A program made the translations under genes and the position numbers. DNA of 64,000 nucleotides, from assembly GCF_000341085.1 (NCBI RefSeq), contig NZ_ANBA01000002.1, positions 124,001 through 188,000 of the forward strand, read 5' to 3'. Shown in pieces: positions 8,696-17,645 of this stretch. A model generated the notes under the pieces. The model saw only the letters and a program-made list of their open reading frames with translations, was not told the DNA's origin and did no database searches. Each line of letters opens with the position of its first letter. Positions within the stretch are counted from its first letter, which is position 1. The stretch is from Nocardiopsis ganjiahuensis DSM 45031 (GTDB lineage Bacteria > Actinomycetota > Actinomycetes > Streptosporangiales > Streptosporangiaceae).

Positions 8696-9466
8696 ATGGT
8701 TGAACACTTCTCCCACACAGTCAAGGGTTCCGGTCCCGGCCTGCTGCTCGCACACGGCGGCGGTGGCGGGGCCGAGGCCAACTTCGGCCCGCTCATGGAC
8801 GATCTGACCTCGACGCACACGGTAGTGGCCCCGGACCTCCCCGGTTCGGGCGCCACCCCGCGCAGCACCGTCCCCCTGGACCTGGACACGGTCGCCGACA
8901 CCATGGTCGCCACCGCCGTGGGCGCGGGCGTGGAACGGTTCACGATCCTCGGGTACTCGCTGGGGACCGCGATCGCGGTGCGGGCCGCGACCCGGCACCC
9001 CGACCGGGTCACGGGGCTGGTCCTGACCGCCGGGTTCGCCCGGATGGACAACCGGATGCGGTTGGCGACCAGGGTCTGGCGGGAACTGCTGGACGGCGAG
9101 CGCGAGCTGCTCGCCCGGTTCCTCACCCTGGTGGCCGCCGGCGATCCGGCGCTGGAGGCGATGTCTCCGGACGAGTTGGAGGAATCGGTGGCGTGGTTGG
9201 CGGGCTTCGTACCCGAGGGCACCCCCGAACAGGTGGACCTGGTGGTCGCCTCCGACACCACCGGGGAACTGGCCGACATCGCCGTGCCCACCCTGGTGGT
9301 GGCGGCGACCCTGGACCGGCTGGCCTCCCCCGCACGCTCTCGGGAGCTGGCCGCGGGCATCCCGGGTGCCGAGCTGGTGGAGGTGGAGTCCGGGCACCTG
9401 ATCGCCGCCGAGGCCCCGGAGGCCTGGCGGGCGGCGGTCCGGGACTTCCTCGGGCGGCACCCCTAG
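8696..9466 (+). CDS. Alpha/beta hydrolase
   Basis: This 256-residue single-domain hydrolase starts MVEHFSHTVKGSGPGLLLAH. The oxyanion-hole segment is LLAHGGGGGAE, the nucleophile elbow is GYSLGT (Ser), and the final catalytic His is in ESGHLIAAEAPEAW, with an acid likely in AATLDRL. It has no signal peptide or lid insertions that would fix the substrate. It is divergent from merR and probably activated by it. There is no ribosome binding site; the start lies just after a -10 box. The stop codon TAG is part of the CTAG that flanks the adjoining inverted-repeat element. Confidence 0.85.
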   Translation: MVEHFSHTVKGSGPGLLLAHGGGGGAEANFGPLMDDLTSTHTVVAPDLPGSGATPRSTVPLDLDTVADTMVATAVGAGVERFTILGYSLGTAIAVRAATRHPDRVTGLVLTAGFARMDNRMRLATRVWRELLDGERELLARFLTLVAAGDPALEAMSPDELEESVAWLAGFVPEGTPEQVDLVVASDTTGELADIAVPTLVVAATLDRLASPARSRELAAGIPGAELVEVESGHLIAAEAPEAWRAAVRDFLGRHP

Positions 9467-9648
9467 GGCCTGTTTTTTGGATCATTCCGCGCTCGCGACC
9501 ACCAGGCTGCCTCTCGCTGCGCCGATGTCGCTCGGACAGCCAGACCCGGGCTGACTCTCGCTCATCGTCTGGCGAGAGATTGCCTGGACGGCCGCTCGCT
9601 CGATGTCGGCTCCGCCGACACGAGCGAAAGCATCCAGAAAAACAGGCC
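9467..9648. mobile_element. MITE-like 182-bp inverted-repeat element flanked by CTAG
   Basis: The ends are inverted repeats: GGCCTGTTTTTTGGAT at 9467 and, read from the other strand at 9648, GGCCTGTTTTTCTGGAT. They match with a single one-base indel, and weaker similarity continues inward. Both ends are bordered by CTAG (9463-9466 and 9649-9652), consistent with a 4-bp target duplication; CTAG fits the YTAR duplications of IS701-type elements. There is no transposase reading frame, so it would be non-autonomous. Confidence 0.6.
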
Positions 9649-9943
9649 CTAGCCGATCCGGCGTTCCAGGCCATCGAAGACGCTCACCAGGCCGGACTCC
9701 AGTACGGATCCCGTCCCTCGCCGTCGGAGGAGACGGCGAGGGACTCGGGGCAGCCTCCGGCCGGCTCGGTCTCGGAGAGCGTTCTTCCCTGCCCCGAGGG
9801 CGCTCTCGGCGGCCGATCGGTCCAGCGGTGTCCCGGGCAGGTGTTCAGGAGCAGGGCCGCGAGGTGGGTGTTCAGGGGCGGAAACGGGTAACGGGGAAGG
9901 GTGGGCCCCATTCCCACCCCTCTCCTCACCCCCGGGAGCCTTT
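9649..9943. other. Non-coding stretch with two hairpins upstream of a membrane protein gene
   Basis: No credible gene was found. A perfect 13-bp stem (9713-9725 with 9732-9744, loop of six) resembles a terminator, possibly for the alpha/beta hydrolase transcript now split from it by the inverted-repeat element. A second, weaker stem pairs 9775-9781 with 9801-9807. A ribosome binding site GGAG at 9935-9938 precedes the next gene. Confidence 0.5.
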
Positions 9944-10585
9944 GTGAAGCTGTACGCCGACACCCCCGTCCGCGCCTGCCTCCAACTCGTGTCCGACCTC
10001 TTCGCGCTGGTCTGGGTGTTCGCGTGGATCTCCGCGGCCCTGTCACTGCGCGAGGTCGTCCTGGCCCTGAACCGACCCGGTGAGCTCATGGCCGACACCG
10101 GCGACGGGTTCACCGAACACATGGAAACCGCCGCGGAGAACGTCCGACAGGTCCCCCTCGCCGGGGACGCCCTGGCCACCCCCTTCACCAGCCTCAGCGA
10201 GACCGGCGAGTCCCTCAGCGCGGCGGGCGACTCCTTCCAGGAGTCCGTGGCCTCGCTGTCCCTCACCCTCCCGCTGCTCGTGGCGGTCCTTCCGCTGTTC
10301 CTGATCGCCGCCACCTGGCTGCCCGCGCGCGCACGCTGGATCAGCCGTGCCACCAGCACCAGACGGCTGAGCGGGCTGAACCCCGAGGCACGAAACCGGC
10401 TCCTCGCGCTGCGCGCCCTGTCCTCGGCCTCCCCCGCCAGGCTCATGGCGGTGCACGAGGACCCCGCCGGGGCCTGGCAGGAGAACGACCCCGCGACGGT
10501 GACGGAGCTGGCCGCCCTGGAGCTGCGGCGGTTGGGGCTGCGCCCGGAACCGGTCACCGCGAAGGAGGCCCTGGACCGGTCCTGA
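9944..10585 (+). CDS. Two-TM membrane protein of unknown function
   Basis: The GTG start lies six bases after GGAG. The 213-residue protein has TM segments near residues 13-37 (LQLVSDLFALVWVFAWISAAL) and 103-126 (SLTLPLLVAVLPLFLIAATW). An extracytoplasmic amphipathic stretch of about 60 residues lies between them, and a basic C-terminal cytoplasmic tail of about 85 residues follows. The tail (NPEARNRLLALRALSSASPARLM) looks helical. I do not recognise a family. It stands alone between the MITE-like element and the VWA gene, with a 128-bp gap to the latter, so no functional partner is evident. Confidence 0.75.
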   Translation: MKLYADTPVRACLQLVSDLFALVWVFAWISAALSLREVVLALNRPGELMADTGDGFTEHMETAAENVRQVPLAGDALATPFTSLSETGESLSAAGDSFQESVASLSLTLPLLVAVLPLFLIAATWLPARARWISRATSTRRLSGLNPEARNRLLALRALSSASPARLMAVHEDPAGAWQENDPATVTELAALELRRLGLRPEPVTAKEALDRS

Positions 10586-10713
10586 GTACGGAGGCGCCGC
10601 GGCGGACGGCTGCGCGCACCGACCGCTGGCCACTTCCGGACGGCCTGATCCCGGGATCGTTCCGGTGGCACTGCCTAGGCTGAGGTTCAGCCGACACCCC
10701 CTGGAGCGGTCCC

Positions 10714-12072
10714 ATGCGCCTGTCAGCACAGCTGGAGTTCGACGTCCTCGCCCTCAACGCCCCCGACTCCGTCCTCGTACTCCTGGAGGCCACCGCACCG
10801 GAGCTCACCGAGGAGGGGGACCGTCCCCCGGCCACGTTCCAGGTGGTGCTGGACCGCAGCGGCTCGATGAACCGCGACCGCCGCATCCACGGGGTGGTCG
10901 AGGCGCTGCACGGCCTCGTGGACCGGCTCGACCCCGCGGACCACTTCGGTCTGGTCTCCTTCAACAACCAGGCCCGGGTGGAGGCCCCGGCGGGGCCGCT
11001 CACCGACAAGGACCAGCTGCGCCGGCGGCTCTCCGGGATCCGCGCCCACGGCGGTACCGACCTGTCCAGCGGCCTGCTGCGCGGCATCCAGGAGGCGCGC
11101 CGGGCCGGCGAGGGCCGGGGCGCCACCCTCCTGCTGGTCTCCGACGGGCACGCCAACCAGGGCACCACCGACCACGACCTGCTGAGGGACGTGGCACGCG
11201 GCGCCTACGAGCACGGGATCACCGTCACCACCCTGGGCTACGGGCTCGGCTACGACGAGGAACTGCTCGGCGCGATCGCGCAGGGCGGTGCGGGGAGCGC
11301 GCTGTTCGCGGAGGACGCGGACACCGCCGGCGGGATGATCGCGGACGAGGCGGAGTACCTGCTGGCCAAGACCGCGCAGGCGGCCTCGCTCACGGTGCGG
11401 GGCGGTGCGCACGTGGAACGGCTGTCGGTGGTGGGTGAGACGTTCTCGACCCGGCTCGAGGACGGCGCGCTGATGGTGGAACTGGGGGACTTCTTCTCCG
11501 GTGAGAGCCGCAGGCTGCTGCTGCGGGTGTCCACGGCGGTGCTGGCGGAGGCCGACGCCCGGTCCGGCGGCGGCCCGGTGCCCCTGGCCGAGGTGGAGCT
11601 GGTCCACGTCGACCCGGGGACGCTGGAGACCCGCACCACCCGTCTGGAGCTGACCGTGGAGACCGCCTGGGAGGTCACCGACCGGGTCGGCCGCCCCGAG
11701 GTCCGGGCCGAGGACCTCTTCCAGCGGGCGCAGACGGCCAAGCGCCTGGCCGCCTACGAGATGCGCCGGGGCCACCGCGCCGAGGCCTCCCGCCACCTGC
11801 GGAACAGCCGCGACGAGATGAGTGCGGCCCTGGGCACCGAGGAGTTCGGGGCCGTCCGGTCGGAGATGGGTTCGCAGATCGAGGCGTTGGGGCAGATGGC
11901 GGCCCAGGCCGAGCAGGACGACGTCCAACGGGCGGCGAAGACCATCCACGCGAGCCGGAGCGGGGCCCTGCGGGGGCGCGGCCCGCAGGGCAGGCCGGGC
12001 GGTCGGCTCCGGGGCGGCCGGGACCGCTCCGACCAGTCCTTCCCCGACTCCCCGGCCCCGGAGGAACGCTAG
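10714..12072 (+). CDS. VWA domain-containing protein
   Basis: This 452-residue protein has a von Willebrand factor A domain (about residues 40-210) with an intact MIDAS motif DRSGSMNRD, THR-type contact GGTDLSSGL and the later Asp in SDGHANQGT. A beta-rich region follows, with a C-terminal helical part (MRRGHRAEASRHLRNSRDEM) and a basic Gly/Arg tail. No signal peptide is present, so it is cytoplasmic. VWA proteins of this form bind a metal-dependent partner, but none is encoded nearby. The ATG is preceded by TGGAGCGGTCCC, giving a GGAG site. Confidence 0.85.
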   Translation: MRLSAQLEFDVLALNAPDSVLVLLEATAPELTEEGDRPPATFQVVLDRSGSMNRDRRIHGVVEALHGLVDRLDPADHFGLVSFNNQARVEAPAGPLTDKDQLRRRLSGIRAHGGTDLSSGLLRGIQEARRAGEGRGATLLLVSDGHANQGTTDHDLLRDVARGAYEHGITVTTLGYGLGYDEELLGAIAQGGAGSALFAEDADTAGGMIADEAEYLLAKTAQAASLTVRGGAHVERLSVVGETFSTRLEDGALMVELGDFFSGESRRLLLRVSTAVLAEADARSGGGPVPLAEVELVHVDPGTLETRTTRLELTVETAWEVTDRVGRPEVRAEDLFQRAQTAKRLAAYEMRRGHRAEASRHLRNSRDEMSAALGTEEFGAVRSEMGSQIEALGQMAAQAEQDDVQRAAKTIHASRSGALRGRGPQGRPGGRLRGGRDRSDQSFPDSPAPEER

Positions 12073-12084
12073 AGCCGGGCCCCG

Positions 12085-12900
12085 CTAGGGCACCTGGTAC
12101 TCGGTGTCACGGACGTCGGTGACGGCCATGTGGCCGGGGGCGTGGCCGATGGCGAACTCGGGGGCGGAGGCCATGACGGCGGCCTGCGGGGTCACCCCGC
12201 AGGCCCAGAACACCGGTATCTCGCCCTCCCGGACCTCCACCGGGTCGCCGTGGTCGGGCCGGTCCAGGTCCCCGATCCCCAGTGCCGCGGGGTCGCCCAC
12301 GTGGACCGGCGCCCCGTGCACGGCCGGGTAGCGGGACGTGATCCGGACGGCGTCCGCGACCCGGTCGGCCGGGATCGGGCGCATGGACACCACGAGCGGC
12401 CCGGAGAACCGTCCCGCCGGCCGGCAGGCCCGGTCGGTCTCGTACATCGCGACGTTCGTACCGGCCTCGATGTGCCGGACCGGCACCCCGGCCTCCAGCA
12501 GCGGCGTCTCGAAGGTGAAGCTGCACCCGATGAGGAAGGACACCAGGTCGTCCCGCCACAGGTCGGTGACGTCCGAGCGCTCCTCGACGAGCTCTCCGCC
12601 GCGGTACACCCGGTAGGCGGGCAGGTCCGTGCGCAGGTCCCCGTCGAACACGGAGGCGGACACCTCTCCGGGCTCCGTCACGTCCAGCACCGGGCAGGCC
12701 TTGGGGTTGCGCTGGGCGAACAGCAGGAAGTCGAAGGCGAGATCACGCGGCAGGGAGATCAGGTTGGCCTGCGCGTAGCCGGGGCTGTAGCCGGAGGTGG
12801 GTACGCGCAGGCCGCCCCGGAACAGGGCGCGGGCCTGCCGGGGGGAGAGCTGGGACGGGAGCGGCCCGGAGGGGGCCGCGTCGTCGGGGTCGGGCTTCAT
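12085..12900 (-). CDS. DUF1445/YcsI family putative hydro-lyase
   Basis: The ATG at 12900 follows a very strong AAGGAGGA site; a GTG at 12954 that overlaps the pxpC stop is a weaker alternative. The 271-residue product has the family's hallmarks: [54 protein letters not shown] and the C-terminal [15 protein letters not shown] with [11 protein letters not shown]. Members such as B. subtilis YcsI and D-glutamate cyclase relatives act on small amino-acid-derived acids. Here it is the last gene of the 5-oxoprolinase operon, suggesting a role in 5-oxoproline or glutamate-derivative metabolism. The exact reaction is not known. Confidence 0.88.
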   Translation of the reverse strand: MKPDPDDAAPSGPLPSQLSPRQARALFRGGLRVPTSGYSPGYAQANLISLPRDLAFDFLLFAQRNPKACPVLDVTEPGEVSASVFDGDLRTDLPAYRVYRGGELVEERSDVTDLWRDDLVSFLIGCSFTFETPLLEAGVPVRHIEAGTNVAMYETDRACRPAGRFSGPLVVSMRPIPADRVADAVRITSRYPAVHGAPVHVGDPAALGIGDLDRPDHGDPVEVREGEIPVFWACGVTPQAAVMASAPEFAIGHAPGHMAVTDVRDTEYQVP

Positions 12901-12950
12901 CGGTTCCTCCTTCGACGGTGCCGGGGCCCGGAGCGTCGGCACCACGGCAC

Positions 12951-13892
12951 TCACAACACGAATCGGATGCGCGTTCCCGGGCGGGCCTGGGCGGCCTTGG
13001 GCAGGTCGGCGGAGCGCACCACCGCGACCACCGGGTACCCGCCGGTCACCGGATGGTCGGCGAGGAACAGCACCGGTTCCCCGCCCGGGGGCACCTGGAG
13101 CGACCCGGCCACCATGCCCTCGCTGGGCAGTTCGCCCTCCCGGGACCGTTCCAGGGCAGGTCCGGCCAGTCGGGCGCCCACCCGGTCACTGCGGGAGGTC
13201 ACCTCGTAGTCCCCGGACAGCAGAGCGCTGAGGGCCCGCTCGGTGAACCAGTCCTCGCGCGGGCCGAGCTCGACCCGCAGTTCCACCCGGTCGCCACCGA
13301 CCCGGCGGGCCGGTACGTGGTCCAGGTCGGGGAAGGCCGTGGGAGCCGGGCCGACCGGCAGCACGTCACCGGCCTCGGGCAGGGCGGGGCCGAGCCCGGC
13401 GAGCACGTCGGTGCTGCGTGAGCCCAGCACGGGCGGTACCGCCACTCCCCCGCGCACCGCCAGATAGGAGCGCAGCCCCCGGGCGGGTGCGCCCAGCGTG
13501 AGTTCGGCGCCGTCGGGCAGGTGCAGGACCTCGTTGACCGCCGCTCCGCGACCGTCCACCCGGACCGGCGTCTCGGCTCCGGTCACCGTGACCGTGACCG
13601 CTCCGCGTGCCCGCACCCTCAGCCCGCCGAGCGTGGCCTCCAGGGCGGCGGCGCCCGCCGGGTTGGCGAGGATGCGGTTGGCGAGGGCGTAGGAGTCGGT
13701 GTCGGCGGCACCGGAGCGGCCCACGCCCAGGGCGGCGTGGCCGAAGCGGCCCGCGTCCTGCACGGTGGTCATCGGCCCGGTCGCCAGGATCTCCAGGGCC
13801 GGGGCGGTGGAGGAGTCCGGCCCCGGGAGGGCGTTCTCCGGCATCGGGGGATCGCTCTCCCGGGCGCTGTCCTCGGCCGTCACCGGGTTCAC
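12951..13892 (-). CDS. pxpC: 5-oxoprolinase subunit PxpC (KipA/AHS2 family)
   Basis: The GTG at 13892 overlaps the pxpB stop by four bases. The 313-residue product has the biotin-dependent carboxyltransferase-like fold of KipA/Pxp[44 protein letters not shown] at the start, and [17 protein letters not shown] near the C-terminus. PxpA, PxpB and PxpC together hydrolyse 5-oxo-L-proline to glutamate using ATP. A non-conserved stretch of about 30 residues precedes the domain, so the true start may be at the internal ATG of MPENALPG. Confidence 0.92.
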   Translation of the reverse strand: MNPVTAEDSARESDPPMPENALPGPDSSTAPALEILATGPMTTVQDAGRFGHAALGVGRSGAADTDSYALANRILANPAGAAALEATLGGLRVRARGAVTVTVTGAETPVRVDGRGAAVNEVLHLPDGAELTLGAPARGLRSYLAVRGGVAVPPVLGSRSTDVLAGLGPALPEAGDVLPVGPAPTAFPDLDHVPARRVGGDRVELRVELGPREDWFTERALSALLSGDYEVTSRSDRVGARLAGPALERSREGELPSEGMVAGSLQVPPGGEPVLFLADHPVTGGYPVVAVVRSADLPKAAQARPGTRIRFVL

Positions 13893-14500
13893 GCGACCTC
13901 CTCGAAGCGCACACGGACACCGGGCCGCAGGAGGCCCGGCGGGTTCCGGTCCAGGTCCCAGGTCACGGCGTCGGTCCGACCGAGCAGCTGCCACCCTCCC
14001 GGGGAGCTGCGCGGGTACACGCCGGTGAACTCCCCGGCCAGGGCCACGGAGCCCTTGGGGACCCTGGTGCGGGCCTCTCCCCTGCGGGGCACGTGCAGGC
14101 GGGGGTCGTCACCGACCATGTAGCCGAAGCCGGGGGCGAACCCGCAGAACGCGACCGTCCATGTCGCCGCGGTGTGGGCGCGCACGACCTCGCGAGGGCT
14201 GAGGCCGGTGAGCTCGGCGATGTCGGCGAGGTCCTCCCCGTCGTAGTGGACGGGGACGGTCACGGTCTCCCCCGTCCCCTGACCGACCTCGGCGGTCGGT
14301 CGGAGCCCGGTGACGGCCTCGGCGACCGCGGCCGGGTCGGCACCGGGCTCCAGCCGCAGGAGGACGGTGCGGGCGGCCGGGACGACGTCGGCGACGCCGG
14401 GCAGCGGGTCCGCCTGCAGGGCTGCGCCCAGGGCGATGACCTGGGCGAGGTCGGCGACCTCCACCAGAACCCCGGTGTCTGCGCACTTCAGAACGCGCAC
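13889..14500 (-). CDS. pxpB: 5-oxoprolinase subunit PxpB (KipI/AHS1 family)
   Basis: The start chosen is GTG 14500, which has GGAG five bases upstream; TTG 14512 has no site. The 203-residue protein shows AHS1 features: TVTVPVHYDGEDLADIAELTG, CGFAPGFGYM, and TRVPKGSVALAGEFTGVYPRSSPGGWQLLGRT. It is the partner of PxpC in the ATP-dependent 5-oxoprolinase. In B. subtilis the homologue KipI also inhibits the sporulation kinase KinA; nothing here indicates such a role. Confidence 0.92.
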   Translation of the reverse strand: MRVLKCADTGVLVEVADLAQVIALGAALQADPLPGVADVVPAARTVLLRLEPGADPAAVAEAVTGLRPTAEVGQGTGETVTVPVHYDGEDLADIAELTGLSPREVVRAHTAATWTVAFCGFAPGFGYMVGDDPRLHVPRRGEARTRVPKGSVALAGEFTGVYPRSSPGGWQLLGRTDAVTWDLDRNPPGLLRPGVRVRFEEVA

Positions 14501-14528
14501 GGACGGCTCCAAATCGGTACGGGCTCGG

Positions 14529-15290
14529 TCAAGCGGAGGTGAACGGGGCGATGGTCACGCCCTCGGCGCGCAGCCGGTCCGCCACGGCCCGGGCGATGTC
14601 CACGGCGCCGGGGCTGTCCCCGTGAACGCACAGGGAGTCGGCCTCGACGAGGATCTCGGTGCCGTCCACGGCCTCGATGGGTTCGCCGCGGGCGATGCGC
14701 AGGCAGCGCGCGGCGATGGCCTCGGGGTCGTGCAGGACGGCACCGGGTTCGCGCCGCGAGACGAGGGTGCTCTGCGGGGTGTACGCACGGTCGGCGAAGG
14801 CCTCGCGGTAGGTGCGCAGGCCCGCCCTCTCGGCCTTCTCCAGGAAACGCGAACCGGGCAGGCCGAGGACGGGCAGGGCGGGGTCGAAGGCACGGACGGC
14901 CTCGACGACCGCGGCGGCCTGCTCCTCGTGGTGGACGATCGTGTTGTAGAGGGCGCCGTGCGGTTTGACGTAGCGGATGCGGTCGCCGGTCAGCGCGGTG
15001 AAGGCGGACAGCGCGCCGAGCTGGTAGAGCACCTCGTCGGTGAGTTCGGCGGGCGGAACGTCCACGAAACGGCGGCCGAAGCCCGCGAGGTCCCGGTAGG
15101 CCACGTGACCGCCGACGGCGACCCCGCGCGCGGCGGCCTCGGCGGTGGTGCGGCGCAGGACCGAGGGGTCGCCGGCGTGGAAGCCGCAGGCGACGTTGGC
15201 GCTGGTCACGATGGACAGCAGGGCGGTGTCGTCACCGAGTTCCCAGCGGCCGAAGCTCTCGCCGAGGTCGGAGTTGAGGTCGATACGCAA
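14529..15290 (-). CDS. pxpA: 5-oxoprolinase subunit PxpA (LamB/YcsF family)
   Basis: The start is TTG 15290, with GAGGAG seven bases upstream. The 253-residue protein begins with the family signature [19 protein letters not shown] and continues with [57 protein letters not shown] and [10 protein letters not shown]. It matches the usual PxpA length. The gene lies between the Nramp-like transporter gene and pxpB. A longer in-frame extension to 15362 has no conserved residues and is rejected. Confidence 0.93.
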   Translation of the reverse strand: MRIDLNSDLGESFGRWELGDDTALLSIVTSANVACGFHAGDPSVLRRTTAEAAARGVAVGGHVAYRDLAGFGRRFVDVPPAELTDEVLYQLGALSAFTALTGDRIRYVKPHGALYNTIVHHEEQAAAVVEAVRAFDPALPVLGLPGSRFLEKAERAGLRTYREAFADRAYTPQSTLVSRREPGAVLHDPEAIAARCLRIARGEPIEAVDGTEILVEADSLCVHGDSPGAVDIARAVADRLRAEGVTIAPFTSA

Positions 15291-15326
15291 CGTGCTGCTC
15301 CTCTTTCCTGGTTCTCGTACCCGGTG

Positions 15327-15358
15327 GTGGCACCGCCACGCCGTTGTGGCGGCGCCAC
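15327..15358 (-). other. Hairpin between the Nramp-like gene and pxpA
   Basis: Bases 15327-15339 pair with 15346-15358 (one internal mismatch, six-base loop) inside the 132-bp gap between the two genes. It may be a partial terminator or a processing site that sets transporter and enzyme levels apart. Confidence 0.4.
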
Positions 15359-15422
15359 CCACTCTGCCGGGTGTCTCGGTGGCCTGCCCGGTGTTTCGCG
15401 GACCGGCCGGTGGAGGTCGGGG

Positions 15423-16679
15423 TCACTGCCAGAGCGCCGCGATACCGCCGAGGGAGTTGACGGCCATGTAGGCGGTGAGCAGCCAGGCCGCCACACCGAT
15501 CACGAGCAGCCAGCGCGGGTAGCGGTAGCCGTCGAGGAGGGTCCGGGAGTGGCGTGCGGCCACCCACAGCAGCAGCCCGAGCCCGACCGGCAGGATGACG
15601 CCGTTGAGCGCGCCCGCCATGACCAGCAGTGTCCCGGGGGCCTGGCCGGAGACCAGGTAGATCACCAGGGAGACACCGATGAAGGCCGTGACCAACTTGC
15701 CCTTGTGCCGCTCCAGCCACGGGGAGAACGTCGTCACGAAGGAGATGGAGGTGTAGGAGGCGCCGATCACGGAGCTGACCGCGGCCGCCCACATGATCAT
15801 GCCGAACAGGCGCATGCCGACCTCGCCGGCGGCCTGGTGGAAGGCCTCGGCCGGGGGGTTGGGCGCGTCCATGATCGCGACGCCGCCCGCGACCACGCCC
15901 AGGATGGCGAGGAAGAGGAGCACCCGCATGATGCCGGTGACGATGATGCCGGTGACGGAGGTCTGGGTGATGGCCGCGAGGTTCTCGCGTCCGCCCTTGC
16001 CCTGTTCGATGAGGCGGTGGGCGCCCGCGTAGGTGATGTAGCCGCCGACCGTGCCGCCGATGATCGTGATGGTGGCGAGGAAGAGGTCGCTGCTGGCCGC
16101 CTCGGGCAGCACGGACTGGCGCAGGGCCTCGCCCACGGGCGGGCTGGACACGAAGGCCACGTAGGCGGTGAGGGCGATCATGAGCAGACCGAGGACCACG
16201 AGGATGCGGTCCAGGGCCACGCCCAGCCTCTTGACAGCCAGGATGACGATCGCGACGGCCGCCGAGACGACCGCGCCGGCGCGGGGGTCGAGGCCGACCA
16301 TGGCGTCGAGGCCGAGGCCGGTTCCGGCGATGTTGCCGACGTTGAAGACCAGGCCGCCGAAGACGATGAGCGCGGCGAGCACGTACCCGGCACCGGGGAG
16401 GATCTTGTTCGCCAGGTCCTGGGCGCGCATGTTCGAGACGCCGATGACCCGCCAGATGTTCAGCTGGACGGCGATGTCGACCAGGATCGACACGAGGATC
16501 GCGAAGGCGAACGCGGCACCGAGCTGCGCGGTGAAGGTCGTGGTCTGGGTGATGAAACCGGGGCCGATGGCGCTGGTGGCCATCAGGAACATGGCTCCGA
16601 GCAGGCCGCTGCTCAGCGCCACGCGGCGGAATCGGGGGCGCACCGGCTTGGGAGCAGGTGCGGAGGGCTGGTCGCCCAT
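15423..16679 (-). CDS. Nramp family transporter (YcsG-like)
   Basis: This 418-residue protein has about eleven TM helices. The first conserved helix carries GPGFITQTTTFTAQLG where metal transporters have DPGN; the Asp and Asn that bind manganese are absent. Later it has GNIAGTGLGLDAMVGLDP and GGTVGGYITYAGAHRL. This is the divergent YcsG-like branch of Nramp rather than an MntH manganese transporter. It is the first gene of the pxpABC-DUF1445 operon, as in B. subtilis ycsFGI-kipIA. The likely cargo is an organic acid such as 5-oxoproline, which is inference. Confidence 0.88.
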   Translation of the reverse strand: MGDQPSAPAPKPVRPRFRRVALSSGLLGAMFLMATSAIGPGFITQTTTFTAQLGAAFAFAILVSILVDIAVQLNIWRVIGVSNMRAQDLANKILPGAGYVLAALIVFGGLVFNVGNIAGTGLGLDAMVGLDPRAGAVVSAAVAIVILAVKRLGVALDRILVVLGLLMIALTAYVAFVSSPPVGEALRQSVLPEAASSDLFLATITIIGGTVGGYITYAGAHRLIEQGKGGRENLAAITQTSVTGIIVTGIMRVLLFLAILGVVAGGVAIMDAPNPPAEAFHQAAGEVGMRLFGMIMWAAAVSSVIGASYTSISFVTTFSPWLERHKGKLVTAFIGVSLVIYLVSGQAPGTLLVMAGALNGVILPVGLGLLLWVAARHSRTLLDGYRYPRWLLVIGVAAWLLTAYMAVNSLGGIAALWQ

Positions 16680-16734
16680 GGTGTTCTCCAGTGTGGGGAG
16701 ATCGAAGTGTCCTGGTGACCAACGCCATCGTTGG

Positions 16735-16747
16735 ATTGTTGAACAAT
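16735..16747. promoter_or_regulatory. GntR/FCD operator palindrome ATTGTTGAACAAT
   Basis: This perfect 13-bp palindrome sits within a larger TTGGA...TCCAA dyad (16731-16755) in the gap between the Nramp-like operon and the divergent gntR gene. Short AT-rich palindromes of this form are typical FCD-subfamily GntR sites. It is placed to control both directions. Confidence 0.65.
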
Positions 16748-16868
16748 ACTCCAATCCCACAGCCCTGGTAAGAGACCGGTAAGTAAAGTCCCGAACGGCC
16801 CGTACGTAACATGGGTGGGACCACCCCGCCCGGTGTGGGCACGCGTCGAAGCAGTCGGAGGAGCTCAC

Positions 16869-17576
16869 GTGACGGCGACCGAGGACTACATCGACCGGCT
16901 GCCCGAGCCCGCCCTGGCACGGCCGACCAGCCAGGCCGAGCGCGTCGCCGACATGCTCCGCACGTTCGTGATCGACGGTGAGCTGACCCCCGGTGTGCGC
17001 CTCTCCGAGGAGAGGCTCAGCCGCAAGTACGAGGTCTCCCGGAACACGCTGCGCGAGGCCTTCCGGCTCCTGAGCCGGGAGCGCCTGCTCGTGCACCACA
17101 TGCACCGGGGGGTGTTCGTCAACCGCCCCACCAGCGAGGACGTCCGCGATCTGTTCAATGCGCGCAGGTCCCTGGAACTTCCCGCCGTACGCGGGGCAGC
17201 CGACGCCCCGGCGGAGCTGGTCCGGGCCGTGGGCGCCGCCGTCGACGAGGGCGAGCGGGCCCGCGCCCAGGAGGACTGGTGGCGGATGGGCAGTGCGAAC
17301 ATGCGCTTCCACGAGGCGCTCGCCGCCCTGGCGGGCAGCGCGCGGATCAACGAGTTCATGCGCCAGGTGCTGGCCGAGACCCGACTCGTGTTCCACGTGA
17401 TGGCCGCGCCCCGGGAGTTCCACGACCCCTACCTCAACTGGAACCGGCGCATCCACCTGGCGCTGGCCGACGGTGACGCCGCCACGGCCTGCGGGGAACT
17501 CACCGAGTACCTGGACACCTCGGAGAACCAGCTGGTCACCGCGTTCGTCGCGATGGAGCAGGGCTCCCGGGCCTGA
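16869..17576 (+). CDS. GntR family regulator, FCD subfamily
   Basis: The GTG at 16869 follows GGAGGAG. The 235-residue protein has a GntR winged helix (residues about 20-82: AERVADMLRTFVIDGELTPG, LSRKYEVSRNTLREAFRLL, RERLLVHHMHRGVFV) and a C-terminal all-helical FCD ligand domain. The metal-ligand residues are visible in MRFHEALAAL and in the C-terminal RRIHLALADGD. It is divergent from the 5-oxoprolinase operon, and a palindrome lies between them. It is probably a repressor that responds to a carboxylate such as 5-oxoproline; that ligand is inference. Confidence 0.92.
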   Translation: MTATEDYIDRLPEPALARPTSQAERVADMLRTFVIDGELTPGVRLSEERLSRKYEVSRNTLREAFRLLSRERLLVHHMHRGVFVNRPTSEDVRDLFNARRSLELPAVRGAADAPAELVRAVGAAVDEGERARAQEDWWRMGSANMRFHEALAALAGSARINEFMRQVLAETRLVFHVMAAPREFHDPYLNWNRRIHLALADGDAATACGELTEYLDTSENQLVTAFVAMEQGSRA

Positions 17577-17645
17577 GAACGGCCCGGATACGACCTTCCA
17601 ACCAGCTCCTGCCCCAGGTCCCGAAGTGCCAGAATGGGGCCCGTA

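Noticed and set aside
9649..10671. 340-codon minus-strand frame opposite the two-TM protein gene
   Set aside because: Arg/Ser-rich shadow; the plus-strand frame has a ribosome binding site and clear TM helices.
14310..16718. 802-codon plus-strand frame opposite pxpA and the Nramp-like gene
   Set aside because: Low-complexity Asp/Gly/His-rich shadow of conserved minus-strand genes.
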